Source: JARIHD01 sp035758825
GTDB lineage: Bacteria > Patescibacteriota > Saccharimonadia > Saccharimonadales > UBA4665
Assembly: GCA_035758825.1 (NCBI GenBank)
Contig: DASTWA010000003.1
Coordinates: 1 to 64,000, forward strand
Direction: 5' to 3'
DNA length: 64,000 nucleotides
Position numbers and translations under genes: made by a program. How positions within the stretch are numbered: position 1 is the stretch's first letter; each line of letters opens with the position of its first letter. Positions 31,801 to 38,155 of the stretch are shown piece after piece. A model generated the notes under the pieces. The model searched no databases, had not been told where the DNA came from, and was given only the letters and a program-made list of their open reading frames with translations.

Positions 31801-31892
31801 CGAATACGTTTGCGGGTCTGCAAGAAGATGATCGGCGCCGCAAGCGCCGCTGCCAAGACTATAAATAAGACTATAAATATAAGAACTGTCAT
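28842..31892 (-). CDS. VirD4/TraG-like membrane-anchored ATPase
   Basis: The 1016-residue protein has one N-terminal membrane segment (residues 1-25) followed by basic residues, a domain of about 370 residues without a clear name, then a HerA/TraG-type ATPase core. Walker A is GQTGTGKS at 420-427 and Walker B lies in LYVDEFQNF near 660. NLSKGRLGMLNSQLLG and VANQFTTQL match conjugative coupling ATPases. The last 200 residues are rich in Pro, Ala and Gly, probably disordered. Such proteins pump DNA or protein across membranes in type IV systems; no other secretion genes are next to it. It overlaps by one base the preceding gene for a disordered protein, a likely partner. Confidence 0.75.
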   Translation of the reverse strand: MTVLIFIVLFIVLAAALAAPIIFLQTRKRIRDQKNYERGLKMVPLLIHLPPPSEDIEGTGRDVRDITDENISKAQVIYGIIASTLQKGFKAKFYGQRHFAFEIVANKGFVYFYAAVPVSLVEVVKQAIVTAYPTARLEEVAEHNIFNPVGKLSGTVGGELSLKESYAYPIATYQELKRDAMQALLNALSTLEKEDGAGIQILMRPADPGWRKNALGIASKKRKGEGSNKKGASQFLGIGKDLATAFVKPPESKDDKKDSKNDLSGVDQAVIDAIESKTSQPGYEVLIRVVVSSNISQRSQGILNNIVASFSLFDSAGKNGFKFIPTKDIDEFTTSYILRIFPQSANKNILNAVELATIFHFPEQKSIPTSQLERQGSKQVDAPRNMPEEGLLLGYNVFRGVKKPIRLSKGDRGRHMYVVGQTGTGKSTYLENLALQDMLGGGGFAFVDPHGDTAERLLSMVPKERTEDIIYFSPADVEYPMGLNLFEFDTPDEKDFLIQEVLNMLYKLYDPQHQGIMGPRYEHLFRNAALTVMADPEGGTFVDIPKLFRDPAYVKQKLKYVKDQNVLEFWQKEMPQSQRSNEFGEVVSWFVSKFGAFLSNEMMRNIIGQTKSAFTLREVMDEGKILIVNLSKGRLGMLNSQLLGMIFVMKFQAAAMSRANVPENDRRDFALYVDEFQNFSTDSFATILSEARKYHLNLIVANQFTTQLTEEIRDAVFGNTGTIVAFRVGQDEDAEALSKRMRPAFDASDLLRIPNYNAAVRMLINGVPTQPFSMATLPPLGEPNPKLAQALKQLSAAKYGRPRTQVEKEIFDRLATKEPPAPPTPPSARQFGNSASAGNRAGSFGGPRPSAAAGFGAAPADNRFGPGQPPAQPAGPAPTGTGSFLDEWMSKRESKGPLLRQNPWTKGPDQSPAQPAPGTNHVAAISQPVGTPPSANAHIEAPSKPAPATQLPKPSDTKPATPVKPEPVRDASAPVATQHAAKKPDEGEIPLLKEQPKPTEESDTIFIDADGTLHMR

Positions 31893-32350
31893 TACTCTTC
31901 GACCGTTTTAATATCCTTGTTGTATCGCACCTTTATATACTGAGCCTTAATCTTGCTAATCTCTTTGCTCTGCAGGTAGGGGTCGCTGTGGGTGCGGCCA
32001 ACTATCTCTTTAGCCCTAACGACCCACTCCTGGTCTATAGTACTGTCGTCCTCGGTTGGAACAGTGGATGCCTCTTGGGCGGATGCTGTTGCTAGCGGCT
32101 GGCCTGGCATAGTGGCCGGAGGCATAGAAATAGCTCCGGCCGGTTGGGCGGCGGGCTGTGGTTGAGATTGCGCCTGGGACGTAGCATTCAGCGATTCGAA
32201 TTGAGGGGCCGGTTGGGCGGCGGGCATGATTGGAGGCATGCTGGTCCGAGCAGCCGCAAACGCCTGAGGCATGCCTACGGGGACCTGTCCTGTATCGAAA
32301 GACGGCTGAGGTAAACGTAAACCCGGTGATTGATCTTGCTGAGGGCTCAT
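31892..32350 (-). CDS. Disordered Pro/Gln-rich protein, partner of the ATPase
   Basis: 152 residues. The first 100 are low-complexity (Pro, Ala, Gln, Met, Ser). The last 45, DQEWVVRAKEIVGRTHSDP followed by SKEISKIKAQYIKVRYNKDI, look like two conserved amphipathic helices. Its stop overlaps the start of the ATPase gene, so they are coupled. A TATAAT (32367-32362) lies 11 nt upstream of the ATG with a short AGGG between. It may be an adaptor for the ATPase; this is inference from position only. Confidence 0.55.
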   Translation of the reverse strand: MSPQQDQSPGLRLPQPSFDTGQVPVGMPQAFAAARTSMPPIMPAAQPAPQFESLNATSQAQSQPQPAAQPAGAISMPPATMPGQPLATASAQEASTVPTEDDSTIDQEWVVRAKEIVGRTHSDPYLQSKEISKIKAQYIKVRYNKDIKTVEE

Positions 32351-32405
32351 ACTTTGCCCTTATTATAGCAGCATCCTCCCCTGTCTACTATGCCTAGCAA
32401 CAGTT

Positions 32406-32747
32406 TTAGGGCGAAGCTGTGCTTCGTGAAACATAAAAGTACGAGACGCCGAGCAAGACTGCAATAGTAAGGACATCCTTGACGGTCAACTGGCCGATTG
32501 ACTGCAGGACAAGCAGAATAATTGGAACGCCGGCGAGCACCAGCCCCGTCCGCCAGCTGCGCAGAGCGGAAATACCTTGGAGCCGGAATATGGTTGACAG
32601 CAACGAAGCCATCAGCACAAACAACAACATAAAAGGAAGCATCAATAGGAAGGATGGCACCTTGGTCGCATTAGTGCCCATAAAGGTAGCCAACAAAACG
32701 ACCAGACAAATTGCGCTAATTATTAAGTGCTTCTTCATTGCTTTCAT
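32406..32747 (-). CDS. Small integral membrane protein
   Basis: About 113 residues with a short basic start (MKAMKK) and three to four hydrophobic segments (near 8-25, 32-50, 60-80 and 85-102), positively charged between. No family is recognised. Start choice is uncertain: ATGs at 32765, 32747 and 32738 are all in frame and none has a Shine-Dalgarno. The gene begins right after the terminator of the structured RNA at 32768-32963. Confidence 0.5.
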   Translation of the reverse strand: MKAMKKHLIISAICLVVLLATFMGTNATKVPSFLLMLPFMLLFVLMASLLSTIFRLQGISALRSWRTGLVLAGVPIILLVLQSIGQLTVKDVLTIAVLLGVSYFYVSRSTASP

Positions 32748-32767
32748 TTTACGGTATCGACGCATAA

Positions 32768-32963
32768 AGAAAAATACTGCAGATTGCACCCTGCAGTATT
32801 TTTCGATTTGGTAGAGCCGAGGCAGTAAATCCGCTCAATGTAAGTAAACTAATTAGCGCTTACTGCCGTCCGGCGTTGACTGACCGCTCCCGCAACCTTT
32901 AGGGTCGCGAAGAGCGTTATTGTTTGTTGGATTGTTAATGTAAGTTTTTGTTTTTGACTTACT
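32768..32963 (-). ncRNA. Candidate structured RNA A, family unknown
   Basis: A complete transcription unit without an open reading frame. The promoter is TTGACA (32998-32993), 17 nt, TAGACT (32975-32970). Near the 5' end GTAAGT/ACTTAC flank an A-rich loop that includes TCAAAAACAAAAAC (32957-32944). A hairpin CGCTC..CGCGACC/GGTTGCG..GAGCG spans 32916-32885. A long helix pairs 32874-32860 with 32828-32816. A terminator AAAAATACTGCAG/CTGCAGTATTTTT ends it at about 32768. The 3' part of the body ends CTCTACCA, but no T arm is present, so tmRNA is not supported. I could not match 6S or SRP RNA either. Confidence 0.6.
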
Positions 32964-32969
32964 AAACAC

Positions 32970-32998
32970 AGTCTAGCGCAAAGCACCCAAAATGTCAA
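32970..32998 (-). promoter_or_regulatory. Promoter of RNA A
   Basis: TTGACA-17-TAGACT on the minus strand, a perfect -35 box. The first transcribed base would be near 32963. Confidence 0.75.
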
Positions 32999-33123
32999 TA
33001 GCCATTAGCATTTTGGAGCCAAACGCGACGTGCAAAAAGTATTCAAAATAAACACAGCGGTTTGGTAATTTTTGCTGGGAAAAAGTTATACACAGCTTTG
33101 TTAAAAATCTCGCAAATTTTGTG

Positions 33124-33152
33124 TTGACAGCACGTTTTGCAATTTATAAGAT
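33124..33152 (+). promoter_or_regulatory. Promoter of RNA B
   Basis: TTGACA (33124-33129), 17 nt, TAAGAT (33147-33152). It diverges from the RNA A promoter, about 125 nt away. The AT-rich DNA between (33000-33120) has no gene; a single DnaA-box-like TTATACACA lies at 33086-33094. Confidence 0.75.
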
Positions 33153-33158
33153 AACAGT

Positions 33159-33323
33159 AGCACTTGAATAAAAAAAGTGCTCAAAAACAAAAACGACTCC
33201 TAACAACGGCTTCTCGCAAGCCGTTGTTCCATAAAAAAGAAAACGCCAAATTCCAAATCCAAACTGATAAAACCAAAGACCAAAACCTAAGGCCCGCAAC
33301 TCGCAAGCGGGCCTTTACTTTTA
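33159..33323 (+). ncRNA. Candidate structured RNA B, family unknown
   Basis: From the predicted start, AGCACTT/AAGTGCT form a first hairpin (33159-33181). The 14-nt motif TCAAAAACAAAAAC (33181-33194) follows and is identical to one in RNA A. A second hairpin, AACAACGGCTT/AAGCCGTTGTT, spans 33202-33228. An A-rich linker leads to the terminator AAGGCCCGC/GCGGGCCTT at 33289-33315 with a T-rich end. A TTG-started frame of 62 codons crosses it but runs through the terminator, so I do not treat it as coding. It ends just before comM. Confidence 0.55.
33289..33323 (+). terminator. Terminator of RNA B
   Basis: AAGGCCCGC and GCGGGCCTT pair around a 9-nt loop and are followed by TACTTTTA. Confidence 0.7.
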
Positions 33324-33348
33324 TAGCAACCCGGCTTATCAATGAGCC

Positions 33349-34857
33349 ATGAATCACACCGCTCGAAGCATATTGGTCGCCGGGATGGACGGCATCCCCG
33401 TCGACATCGAATGCCAACTATCCAATGGCCTGCCAACCATCGTAATCGTCGGACTCGGTAGCCGCGCGATTGACGAAGCCAAAGAGCGAATTCGCAGTGC
33501 GTTTGCAAGCACGAAGCTAGCCCTCCCGCGCAAACGAATAACCATAAACCTGGCACCAGCTGATGTACGCAAAGAAAGCACTAGCTTTGACCTCGCAATT
33601 GCCGCGGCAATTATTTGCAGTTGCTCCAACAAATTATCTATTGATCCATCTACGGCAATAATCGGCGAGGTTGGATTATCTGGACTTGTACGGCCTGTCC
33701 GTGGGATTATTGGCAAACTCATTGCCGGCAAAAGGCTGGGATTTAAAAAATTCTTCATTCCCTACGGTAACCTGGAACAAGCCGCACTCGTACCTGGAGT
33801 TACCCTCTTTGCGGTCAAAGACTTAAAACAATTTTATCAGTCCCTGCAACAACCCCATCCCGCCGCTGCCACGAATCCCGCGCCAAAAATCACCATGCCC
33901 TCAAACGATGATCAACCTAGCCTTTCCGACATTACCGGCCAGGAACATGCCAAGCGCGCAATAGCCATAGCTGCGGCCGGCGGGCATAATATCCTTCTTT
34001 ACGGGCCGCCCGGCACAGGCAAGAGCATGCTGGCTAAGGCACTGCCAGGCCTGTTGCCCCCTTTAAGCCATCAAGAAATGCTGGAGGTAACCCATCTACA
34101 CAGCCTGGCTAGCCAACGCTACGATCGCCTGATTACCTCCAGGCCTTTCCGGGCGCCACATCATAGCTCTAGTAGCGCAGCCATAATCGGCGGCGGGCCT
34201 AATACCAGCCCCGGAGAACTGAGCTTGAGCCACCGTGGGGTGTTCTTTATGGACGAACTCCCTGAATTTGACAGAAGGGCCATCGAAGCCCTAAGACAGC
34301 CGCTCGAAGATCGGACCGTAACAGTCACACGCCTCAAACAAACAATAAACTACCCCGCTAATTTTATATTAGCAGCCACAGCCAACCCTTGCCCCTGCGG
34401 CTTTTACGGATCGCGCAAAGAGTGCTCGTGTACGCCATCCGAGCTTGCGAGATATCAAAGAAAATTATCTGGACCGCTCCTGGATCGCATCGATTTATTT
34501 GTATGTATGGAGCTGACCAATCACGCTCTACTCCTTAGCCCCCAAGTTAATGCCATGCAAACTATACGAACACAAATAGTACAAACACGGACGATTCAAC
34601 AGAGGCGGTTTGGTGACGAATGCTCGCTAAACGCTTCTATGAGCAATGCCCAAATCAAAACAAATGCCCGACTGAGCAAAGAAGCAACTGCCATGCTAAA
34701 TGTGGCGGCCGAGAAACTTGAGCTCTCACCGCGAGCCTACATGAGGACCATCAGGGTCAGTCGAACGATTGCTGATTTAGAAAACTCAAAAATGATTCTA
34801 GCGCCACATATCGCCGAATCGTTACAATACAGAAAGGTGCGTTTTACGCATCGTTAA
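33349..34857 (+). CDS. comM: YifB/ComM-like AAA+ ATPase (Mg-chelatase family)
   Basis: The 502-residue protein has the family's three parts: an N-terminal Lon-substrate-like domain (VDIECQLSNGLPTIVIVGLG...RIRSAF), a Mg-chelatase AAA+ core with Walker A GPPGTGKS and Walker B GVFFMDELPEF, and a C-terminal helical domain (ELSPRAYMRTIRVSRTIADLE). A cysteine pair set, CPCGFYGSRKECSCT, is also typical. ComM is a helicase that extends heteroduplex branches in natural transformation, which would fit the type IV pilus at the end of this window. No Shine-Dalgarno precedes the ATG; a TTATCA ends 7 nt before it with TTTACT 17 nt further upstream. Confidence 0.88.
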   Translation: MNHTARSILVAGMDGIPVDIECQLSNGLPTIVIVGLGSRAIDEAKERIRSAFASTKLALPRKRITINLAPADVRKESTSFDLAIAAAIICSCSNKLSIDPSTAIIGEVGLSGLVRPVRGIIGKLIAGKRLGFKKFFIPYGNLEQAALVPGVTLFAVKDLKQFYQSLQQPHPAAATNPAPKITMPSNDDQPSLSDITGQEHAKRAIAIAAAGGHNILLYGPPGTGKSMLAKALPGLLPPLSHQEMLEVTHLHSLASQRYDRLITSRPFRAPHHSSSSAAIIGGGPNTSPGELSLSHRGVFFMDELPEFDRRAIEALRQPLEDRTVTVTRLKQTINYPANFILAATANPCPCGFYGSRKECSCTPSELARYQRKLSGPLLDRIDLFVCMELTNHALLLSPQVNAMQTIRTQIVQTRTIQQRRFGDECSLNASMSNAQIKTNARLSKEATAMLNVAAEKLELSPRAYMRTIRVSRTIADLENSKMILAPHIAESLQYRKVRFTHR

Positions 34858-34866
34858 TAACCTTAC

Positions 34867-34895
34867 TTGACCCCTGTTCTGTCATCTGTTACAAT
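34867..34895 (+). promoter_or_regulatory. Promoter of the infC-rpmI-rplT operon
   Basis: TTGACC (34867-34872), 17 nt, TACAAT (34890-34895), with a leader of about 23 nt containing AAGGAG. Confidence 0.7.
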
Positions 34896-34924
34896 GAGGT
34901 CACTAACAATATAAAGGAGACACT

Positions 34925-35452
34925 ATCAGCAAGTTTACCCGCCTGAACCAAGACATTCGGGCACCTCAACTTCGTGTAATCGATCAGGACGGCAAGCAAC
35001 TTGGCATCCTGTCACGAGCTGAGGCGCTGCGTATCGCGGAAGATCAAGGACTCGATTTAGTCGAGATTTCGCCAGATGCCAACCCACCCGTTGTCAAGGT
35101 CATTGACTGGGGCAAGTATAACTACCAACGCACGAAGCAGCTGCAAAAAAATAAGCGTAGCGCTAAAGCGTTCGAGGTTAAACAAATGCGATTTGGCCTA
35201 AAGATTAGCGGACACGACCTAGATGTCAAGATGAGGAAAGTCACTGGCTTCCTGGAAGCTGGGCATAAGGTCAAACTAACAATCTTCTACCGAGGCCGAG
35301 AGCTTGCCCACAAAGATCTTGGGTTCAAACTTGCCGATAAGGTAATTAGCGATTTCGGCGATACGATTGTTGTCGATCAGACACCACAATTTGCCGGGAA
35401 ACAGCTTAATTTTGTCATAAGGAGCAGTCATGCCAAAGCTAAAAACGCATAG
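34925..35452 (+). CDS. infC: Translation initiation factor IF-3, AUC start
   Basis: The 175-residue protein begins SKFTRLNQDIRAPQLRVID, the normal IF-3 N-domain start, then QGLDLVEISPDANPPVVKVIDWGKY, the linker, and the C-domain with KQMRFGLKISGHDLDVK. IF-3 keeps the subunits apart and checks the initiation codon. The only start codon near the Shine-Dalgarno AAGGAG (34914-34919) is ATC at 34925: an in-frame TAA lies at 34904-34906, and the first ATG is 87 codons inside the conserved sequence. Rare starts (AUU, AUA, AUC) are the known basis of infC autoregulation, because IF-3 rejects them. It overlaps rpmI. Confidence 0.93.
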   Translation: MSKFTRLNQDIRAPQLRVIDQDGKQLGILSRAEALRIAEDQGLDLVEISPDANPPVVKVIDWGKYNYQRTKQLQKNKRSAKAFEVKQMRFGLKISGHDLDVKMRKVTGFLEAGHKVKLTIFYRGRELAHKDLGFKLADKVISDFGDTIVVDQTPQFAGKQLNFVIRSSHAKAKNA

Positions 35453-35624
35453 TGGCACCAAGGACCGCGTACGAATTACCAAGAACGGCAAAGTACGCAT
35501 TAGCCACTCACATCGCAACCACTTCCTTCAAAAGAAGACTGGCGCACGCAAACGCAAACTTGCTGGCCTCGAAACCTTGGCCGGGGCAAATGTAAAGAAT
35601 ATTAAATTGAAGATCGGAGCCTAA
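35430..35624 (+). CDS. rpmI: 50S ribosomal protein L35
   Basis: A 64-residue basic protein with the L35 pattern: MPKLKTHSGTKDRVRITKNGK, HSHRNHFLQKK and a C-terminal helix. The start follows AAGGAG and overlaps infC by 23 nt. The order infC-rpmI-rplT is the classic one. Confidence 0.95.
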   Translation: MPKLKTHSGTKDRVRITKNGKVRISHSHRNHFLQKKTGARKRKLAGLETLAGANVKNIKLKIGA

Positions 35625-35626
35625 GG

Positions 35627-35977
35627 ATGCGCGTAAAACGAGGCGTTGCTGGCCACCACAAGCACCAGAAAATCCGCAAAGCAACCAAGGGGATGACCAA
35701 ATCTAACCGCTCTAGCATTAAGCGCGGCAAGCAAGCGGTCACCAAAGCCCTGACATTTGCATACCGCGATCGTCGTAACCGCAAGCGCACCTTCCGTGAG
35801 CTTTGGAACGCACGCATCAATGCTGCAGCCCGCCTGCACGGAACCACCTACAGTAAGCTTATCGCCGCCCTTAAGGGCGCTAACATCGCCCTGGACCGCA
35901 AGGTTCTAAGCGAGCTAGCTGTTAACGAACCTAAGGCCTTCGAGGCTGTTGTTAACACTGCTACAAAGCAGAAGTAA
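35627..35977 (+). CDS. rplT: 50S ribosomal protein L20
   Basis: A 116-residue protein. The basic N-terminal helix region (MRVKRGVAGHHKHQKIRKATKGM) and the globular end (YRDRRNRKRTFRELWNARINAAAR...LKGANIALDRKVLSELA) are standard for L20. It starts 2 nt after rpmI. A strong terminator follows, so it ends the operon. Confidence 0.95.
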   Translation: MRVKRGVAGHHKHQKIRKATKGMTKSNRSSIKRGKQAVTKALTFAYRDRRNRKRTFRELWNARINAAARLHGTTYSKLIAALKGANIALDRKVLSELAVNEPKAFEAVVNTATKQK

Positions 35978-36003
35978 CTCCTGTAGACAAGCTCCTTTAT
36001 AAG

Positions 36004-36031
36004 AAAACCACCCTGCGAAGGGTGGTTTTTT
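36004..36031. terminator. Bidirectional terminator between rplT and rnpB
   Basis: AAAACCACCCT-GCGA-AGGGTGGTTTTTT. It serves rplT on plus, and RNase P RNA on minus, where TTTTCTTAT follows the stem. Confidence 0.9.
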
Positions 36032-36040
36032 GTACAACTT

Positions 36041-36411
36041 AGGCGCCCAGATTATCCGTAAGCCGGGTTCTGTTTTAGCTGACCATCTATCTAGTCTCGA
36101 CGTTGCCATCGAGATCGAGCGGATTCTAGTGACAAACTCTGGCGGGAAACCACGAGCCCTTGCAGCTCGTTTGAGTTTATCTCCTTGCAGCAGACAGGGT
36201 TTACCGCTTCATGATGTCGCCATCACGAACTGCGAGCTCTTACCTCGCTCTTTTCACCCTTGCCCGTATGCATTTCTACAACGAGCGGTATTGTTTCTGT
36301 GGCACTTTCCCTAGGGTTTCCCCTGGTTGCTGTTAGCAACTGTCTTTCCCTACGCTGCCCGGACTTTCCTCTTGTGCGGGCACAAGCGGCCAGCCGATGA
36401 TCTAGGCGCAA
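36041..36411 (-). ncRNA. rnpB: RNase P RNA
   Basis: The minus strand contains the diagnostic GAGGAAAGTCCGGGC near the 5' end and ACAGAACCCGGCTTACGG near the 3' end. Helix P1 pairs GCGCCTAGAT (36409-36400) with ATCTGGGCGC (36052-36043). The length of about 370 nt is typical. It cleaves the 5' leader from pre-tRNAs. Ends are set by P1 and the promoter. Confidence 0.95.
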
Positions 36412-36416
36412 GGTAT

Positions 36417-36438
36417 ATTATACCACTTATGCCAAAAA
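36417..36438 (-). promoter_or_regulatory. rnpB promoter
   Basis: A perfect TATAAT (36422-36417) lies about 7 nt before the 5' end of the RNase P RNA. A CTGACT-like -35 lies 16 nt upstream and touches the end of the RNase H gene. Confidence 0.65.
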
Positions 36439-36440
36439 AG

Positions 36441-37238
36441 TCAGCCTCTTTGTGATCGTTCTGCTTCGTTTAAGGCTTCATTTACGGCACCATCGGCAAT
36501 TTTATTGAGTTCTCGCGGTACATGCGTAAAGCTTATCTCCTTAAAACCCGTCACCAACTGTTTGATGGCATCGTGTATGGGCCACAAATCCCGGTTCTTT
36601 ACTTTAAATCTCCCCACCATCTGGTTGACCACGAGCAAACTATCCATATAAACGTGAAGCTGCCTTATGCCCATACTCCTAGCCTCTTCGAGCCCGAGTT
36701 TTAATGCCTGGTACTCGGCCTGATTATTCGTCGTGAGACCCAAATAGACGCCCTTTTTTACAACAACCTGCCCATCCATATTTAGGATTGCGAAGCCGCT
36801 CGCTGATGGGCCCGGGTTGCCACGCGATCCTCCGTCTGCATACAGCTTCGCTTCGATAAGCTTTGGCATGGCATTCTGTACAACACTTTGGGTTCTTTTA
36901 TCCATAGTAAAATGAATCATTTTAATAGGCGTCTCAAAGGTAGCTTGCGGGCCATAGTACTTTTGGTAGGTCTTGAGCATTTCATCGCGCGAAGCAAATT
37001 CTTCGTGGCCCTCAAAATCAGCGGCCACAACATCACCAAGACGCTTTTCGACAATCATGTCGACGCGAGCCGCTCCCACGATTTGCCAAGTGGCAGGGTC
37101 ACCCGGCTTCACTTTATCGAGCAGCTCTATATGATCGTTTACTCGAATATCCTTGTCATCATATATACGCCAGGTTGAAGTTTTGTCGCCTCGACGAACC
37201 ATTTCGGCCAAAGAATGATCTAATTTTAGTGTTTTCAT
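36441..37238 (-). CDS. ASCH domain fused to ribonuclease HI
   Basis: 265 residues in two parts. Residues 1-115 look like an ASCH (PUA-like) domain: LKLDHSLAEMVRRGDKTSTWRI, then DKDIRVNDHIELLDK and GAARVDMIVEKRLGDV, an arrangement expected to bind RNA or modified nucleotides. Residues 127-260 are RNase HI: LYADGGSRGNPGPSASGF with the first catalytic Asp, NNQAEYQALKLGLEEA with the Glu, VYMDSLLVVNQMVGRFKVK with the second Asp, and ELNKIADGAVNEAL with the last Asp. The enzyme removes RNA from RNA-DNA hybrids. RNase HI normally stands alone, so the ASCH fusion suggests extra substrate selection. Confidence 0.8.
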   Translation of the reverse strand: MKTLKLDHSLAEMVRRGDKTSTWRIYDDKDIRVNDHIELLDKVKPGDPATWQIVGAARVDMIVEKRLGDVVAADFEGHEEFASRDEMLKTYQKYYGPQATFETPIKMIHFTMDKRTQSVVQNAMPKLIEAKLYADGGSRGNPGPSASGFAILNMDGQVVVKKGVYLGLTTNNQAEYQALKLGLEEARSMGIRQLHVYMDSLLVVNQMVGRFKVKNRDLWPIHDAIKQLVTGFKEISFTHVPRELNKIADGAVNEALNEAERSQRG

Positions 37239-37271
37239 ATTTATCTGGAGTATATCAAGAGAAGACTACTA

Positions 37272-37760
37272 TTAACAATCCGGCAACCGGTCCAAAAGAG
37301 CCTCAGGGTCTTCAACGTACACCGCCGTAGCATACTGCACCTCTCGTGGGCTGCCATCTATTCGGATCCAGACGTTCGAGGTACGATCATCTTCACCCAA
37401 GGCAGGCACGGAATGGACCTGCCTGCCTTGGGTTTTACATGTAGCTGGAATACTCTCGTCATCCCTAAATTCACCATTTGGCTGCCTGTCGGCCGTAGAA
37501 GTCGTGACACCAGGATAGACCTGGATGATCGAAGATCCGCCATGCAAATCGTCAAACACTAACATAGGTCCATCTTTTGGCCGTGGCCCTAGGCCCGTCC
37601 GAGCTGCATCAGTCGTGGCGTAGCTTTGAGCCGGAGATGGTACCTCCGTACTTTCCCCTCCATGCCCACATGCCGCAATCGCCAGTGCGCCGCTCAGAAG
37701 AGCCGCGCCCATCCTAAAAACACCCCTTTCGGAAGCCCCACTTGCTCTTAAACATTCCAT
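37272..37760 (-). CDS. Predicted lipoprotein with possible SH3-like domain
   Basis: The 162-residue protein starts with basic residues, a hydrophobic stretch (MGAALLSGALAIAACG) and a lipobox-like IAAC, so it is probably lipid-anchored outside the membrane. After a Ser/Thr/Pro-rich linker, the C-terminal half (ATCKTQGRQVHSVP... NVWIRIDG...ATAVYVED) has spacing like bacterial SH3 domains that bind cell wall. The start ATG follows AAGGGGGACTGTTT. It stands alone between RNase H and tRNA-Pro. Confidence 0.55.
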   Translation of the reverse strand: MECLRASGASERGVFRMGAALLSGALAIAACGHGGESTEVPSPAQSYATTDAARTGLGPRPKDGPMLVFDDLHGGSSIIQVYPGVTTSTADRQPNGEFRDDESIPATCKTQGRQVHSVPALGEDDRTSNVWIRIDGSPREVQYATAVYVEDPEALLDRLPDC

Positions 37761-37877
37761 AAACAGTCCCCCTTATTTTTATTGCCTTCCAATTTTATGT
37801 CGCTGTCCTCACCAGACTATAAAGTATTTAACAGCGCTGTTCTATCTTTTAGCGCCAAGAAAACAAAGGCAGAGAAA

Positions 37878-37902
37878 AAGAGTCTCCCAATAAGGAGACT
37901 CT
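37878..37902 (-). terminator. Terminator after tRNA-Pro
   Basis: AAGAGTCTCC/GGAGACTCTT stem with TTTTTCTCT downstream on the minus strand. Confidence 0.8.
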
Positions 37903-37914
37903 TGGTACTTTCTA

Positions 37915-37991
37915 TGGTCGGGGTGACAGGACTTGAACCTGCGACCTCACGGCCCCCAGCCGTACGCGCTAGCCAACTGCGCCACACCCCG
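37915..37991 (-). tRNA. tRNA-Pro (anticodon GGG)
   Basis: Cloverleaf: acceptor CGGGGTG/CACCCCG, D arm GCGCAGTTGGCTAGCGC, anticodon loop CTGGGGG, T loop TTCAAGT, encoded CCA at 37917-37915. It lies just downstream of a structured RNA candidate. Confidence 0.95.
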
Positions 37992-38003
37992 TCAGGTGAT
38001 ATT

Positions 38004-38141
38004 AAAAGGCTGGGGTCGCCGACAATGTTTACCTGGCGTAATCCAGGTGGGTATCCTCACCTAGCAACCACAGTCGCTAGAAATATTAGATTCCCATAAG
38101 CGAAAAATATTCAGATAATCATTCGCTCGGCTTGCCCAGCC
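38004..38141 (-). ncRNA. Candidate structured RNA C upstream of tRNA-Pro
   Basis: A TATAAT (38153-38148) lies 7 nt before 38141. The predicted transcript starts GGCTGGG and ends CCCCAGCC followed by TTTT, so its ends pair; an inner helix joins GCCGA to TCGGC. Three internal hairpins are visible: GCGAA/TTCGC, CTAGCGAC/GTTGCTAG (8 bp) and ACCTGG/CCAGGT. This is more pairing than expected by chance. It could be an SRP or 6S-type RNA of unusual form, but the conserved SRP tetraloop region (GGAA with AGCAG) is not found. It may be co-transcribed with tRNA-Pro. Confidence 0.45.
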
Positions 38142-38155
38142 AGGTATATTATAAC

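Noticed and set aside
32768..32963. RNA A as a tmRNA because it contains CTCTACCA
   Set aside because: No T arm (TTCRA loop), no tRNA-like 5' half, and no tag frame ending in Ala-Ala and a stop; too short.
33086..33094. TTATACACA as part of a replication origin
   Set aside because: Only one DnaA-box-like site is seen and no cluster or dnaA gene is nearby.
33164..33352. 62-codon TTG-started frame over RNA B
   Set aside because: It runs through a perfect hairpin and a terminator, ends inside comM, and is low-complexity (Lys, Arg, Thr).
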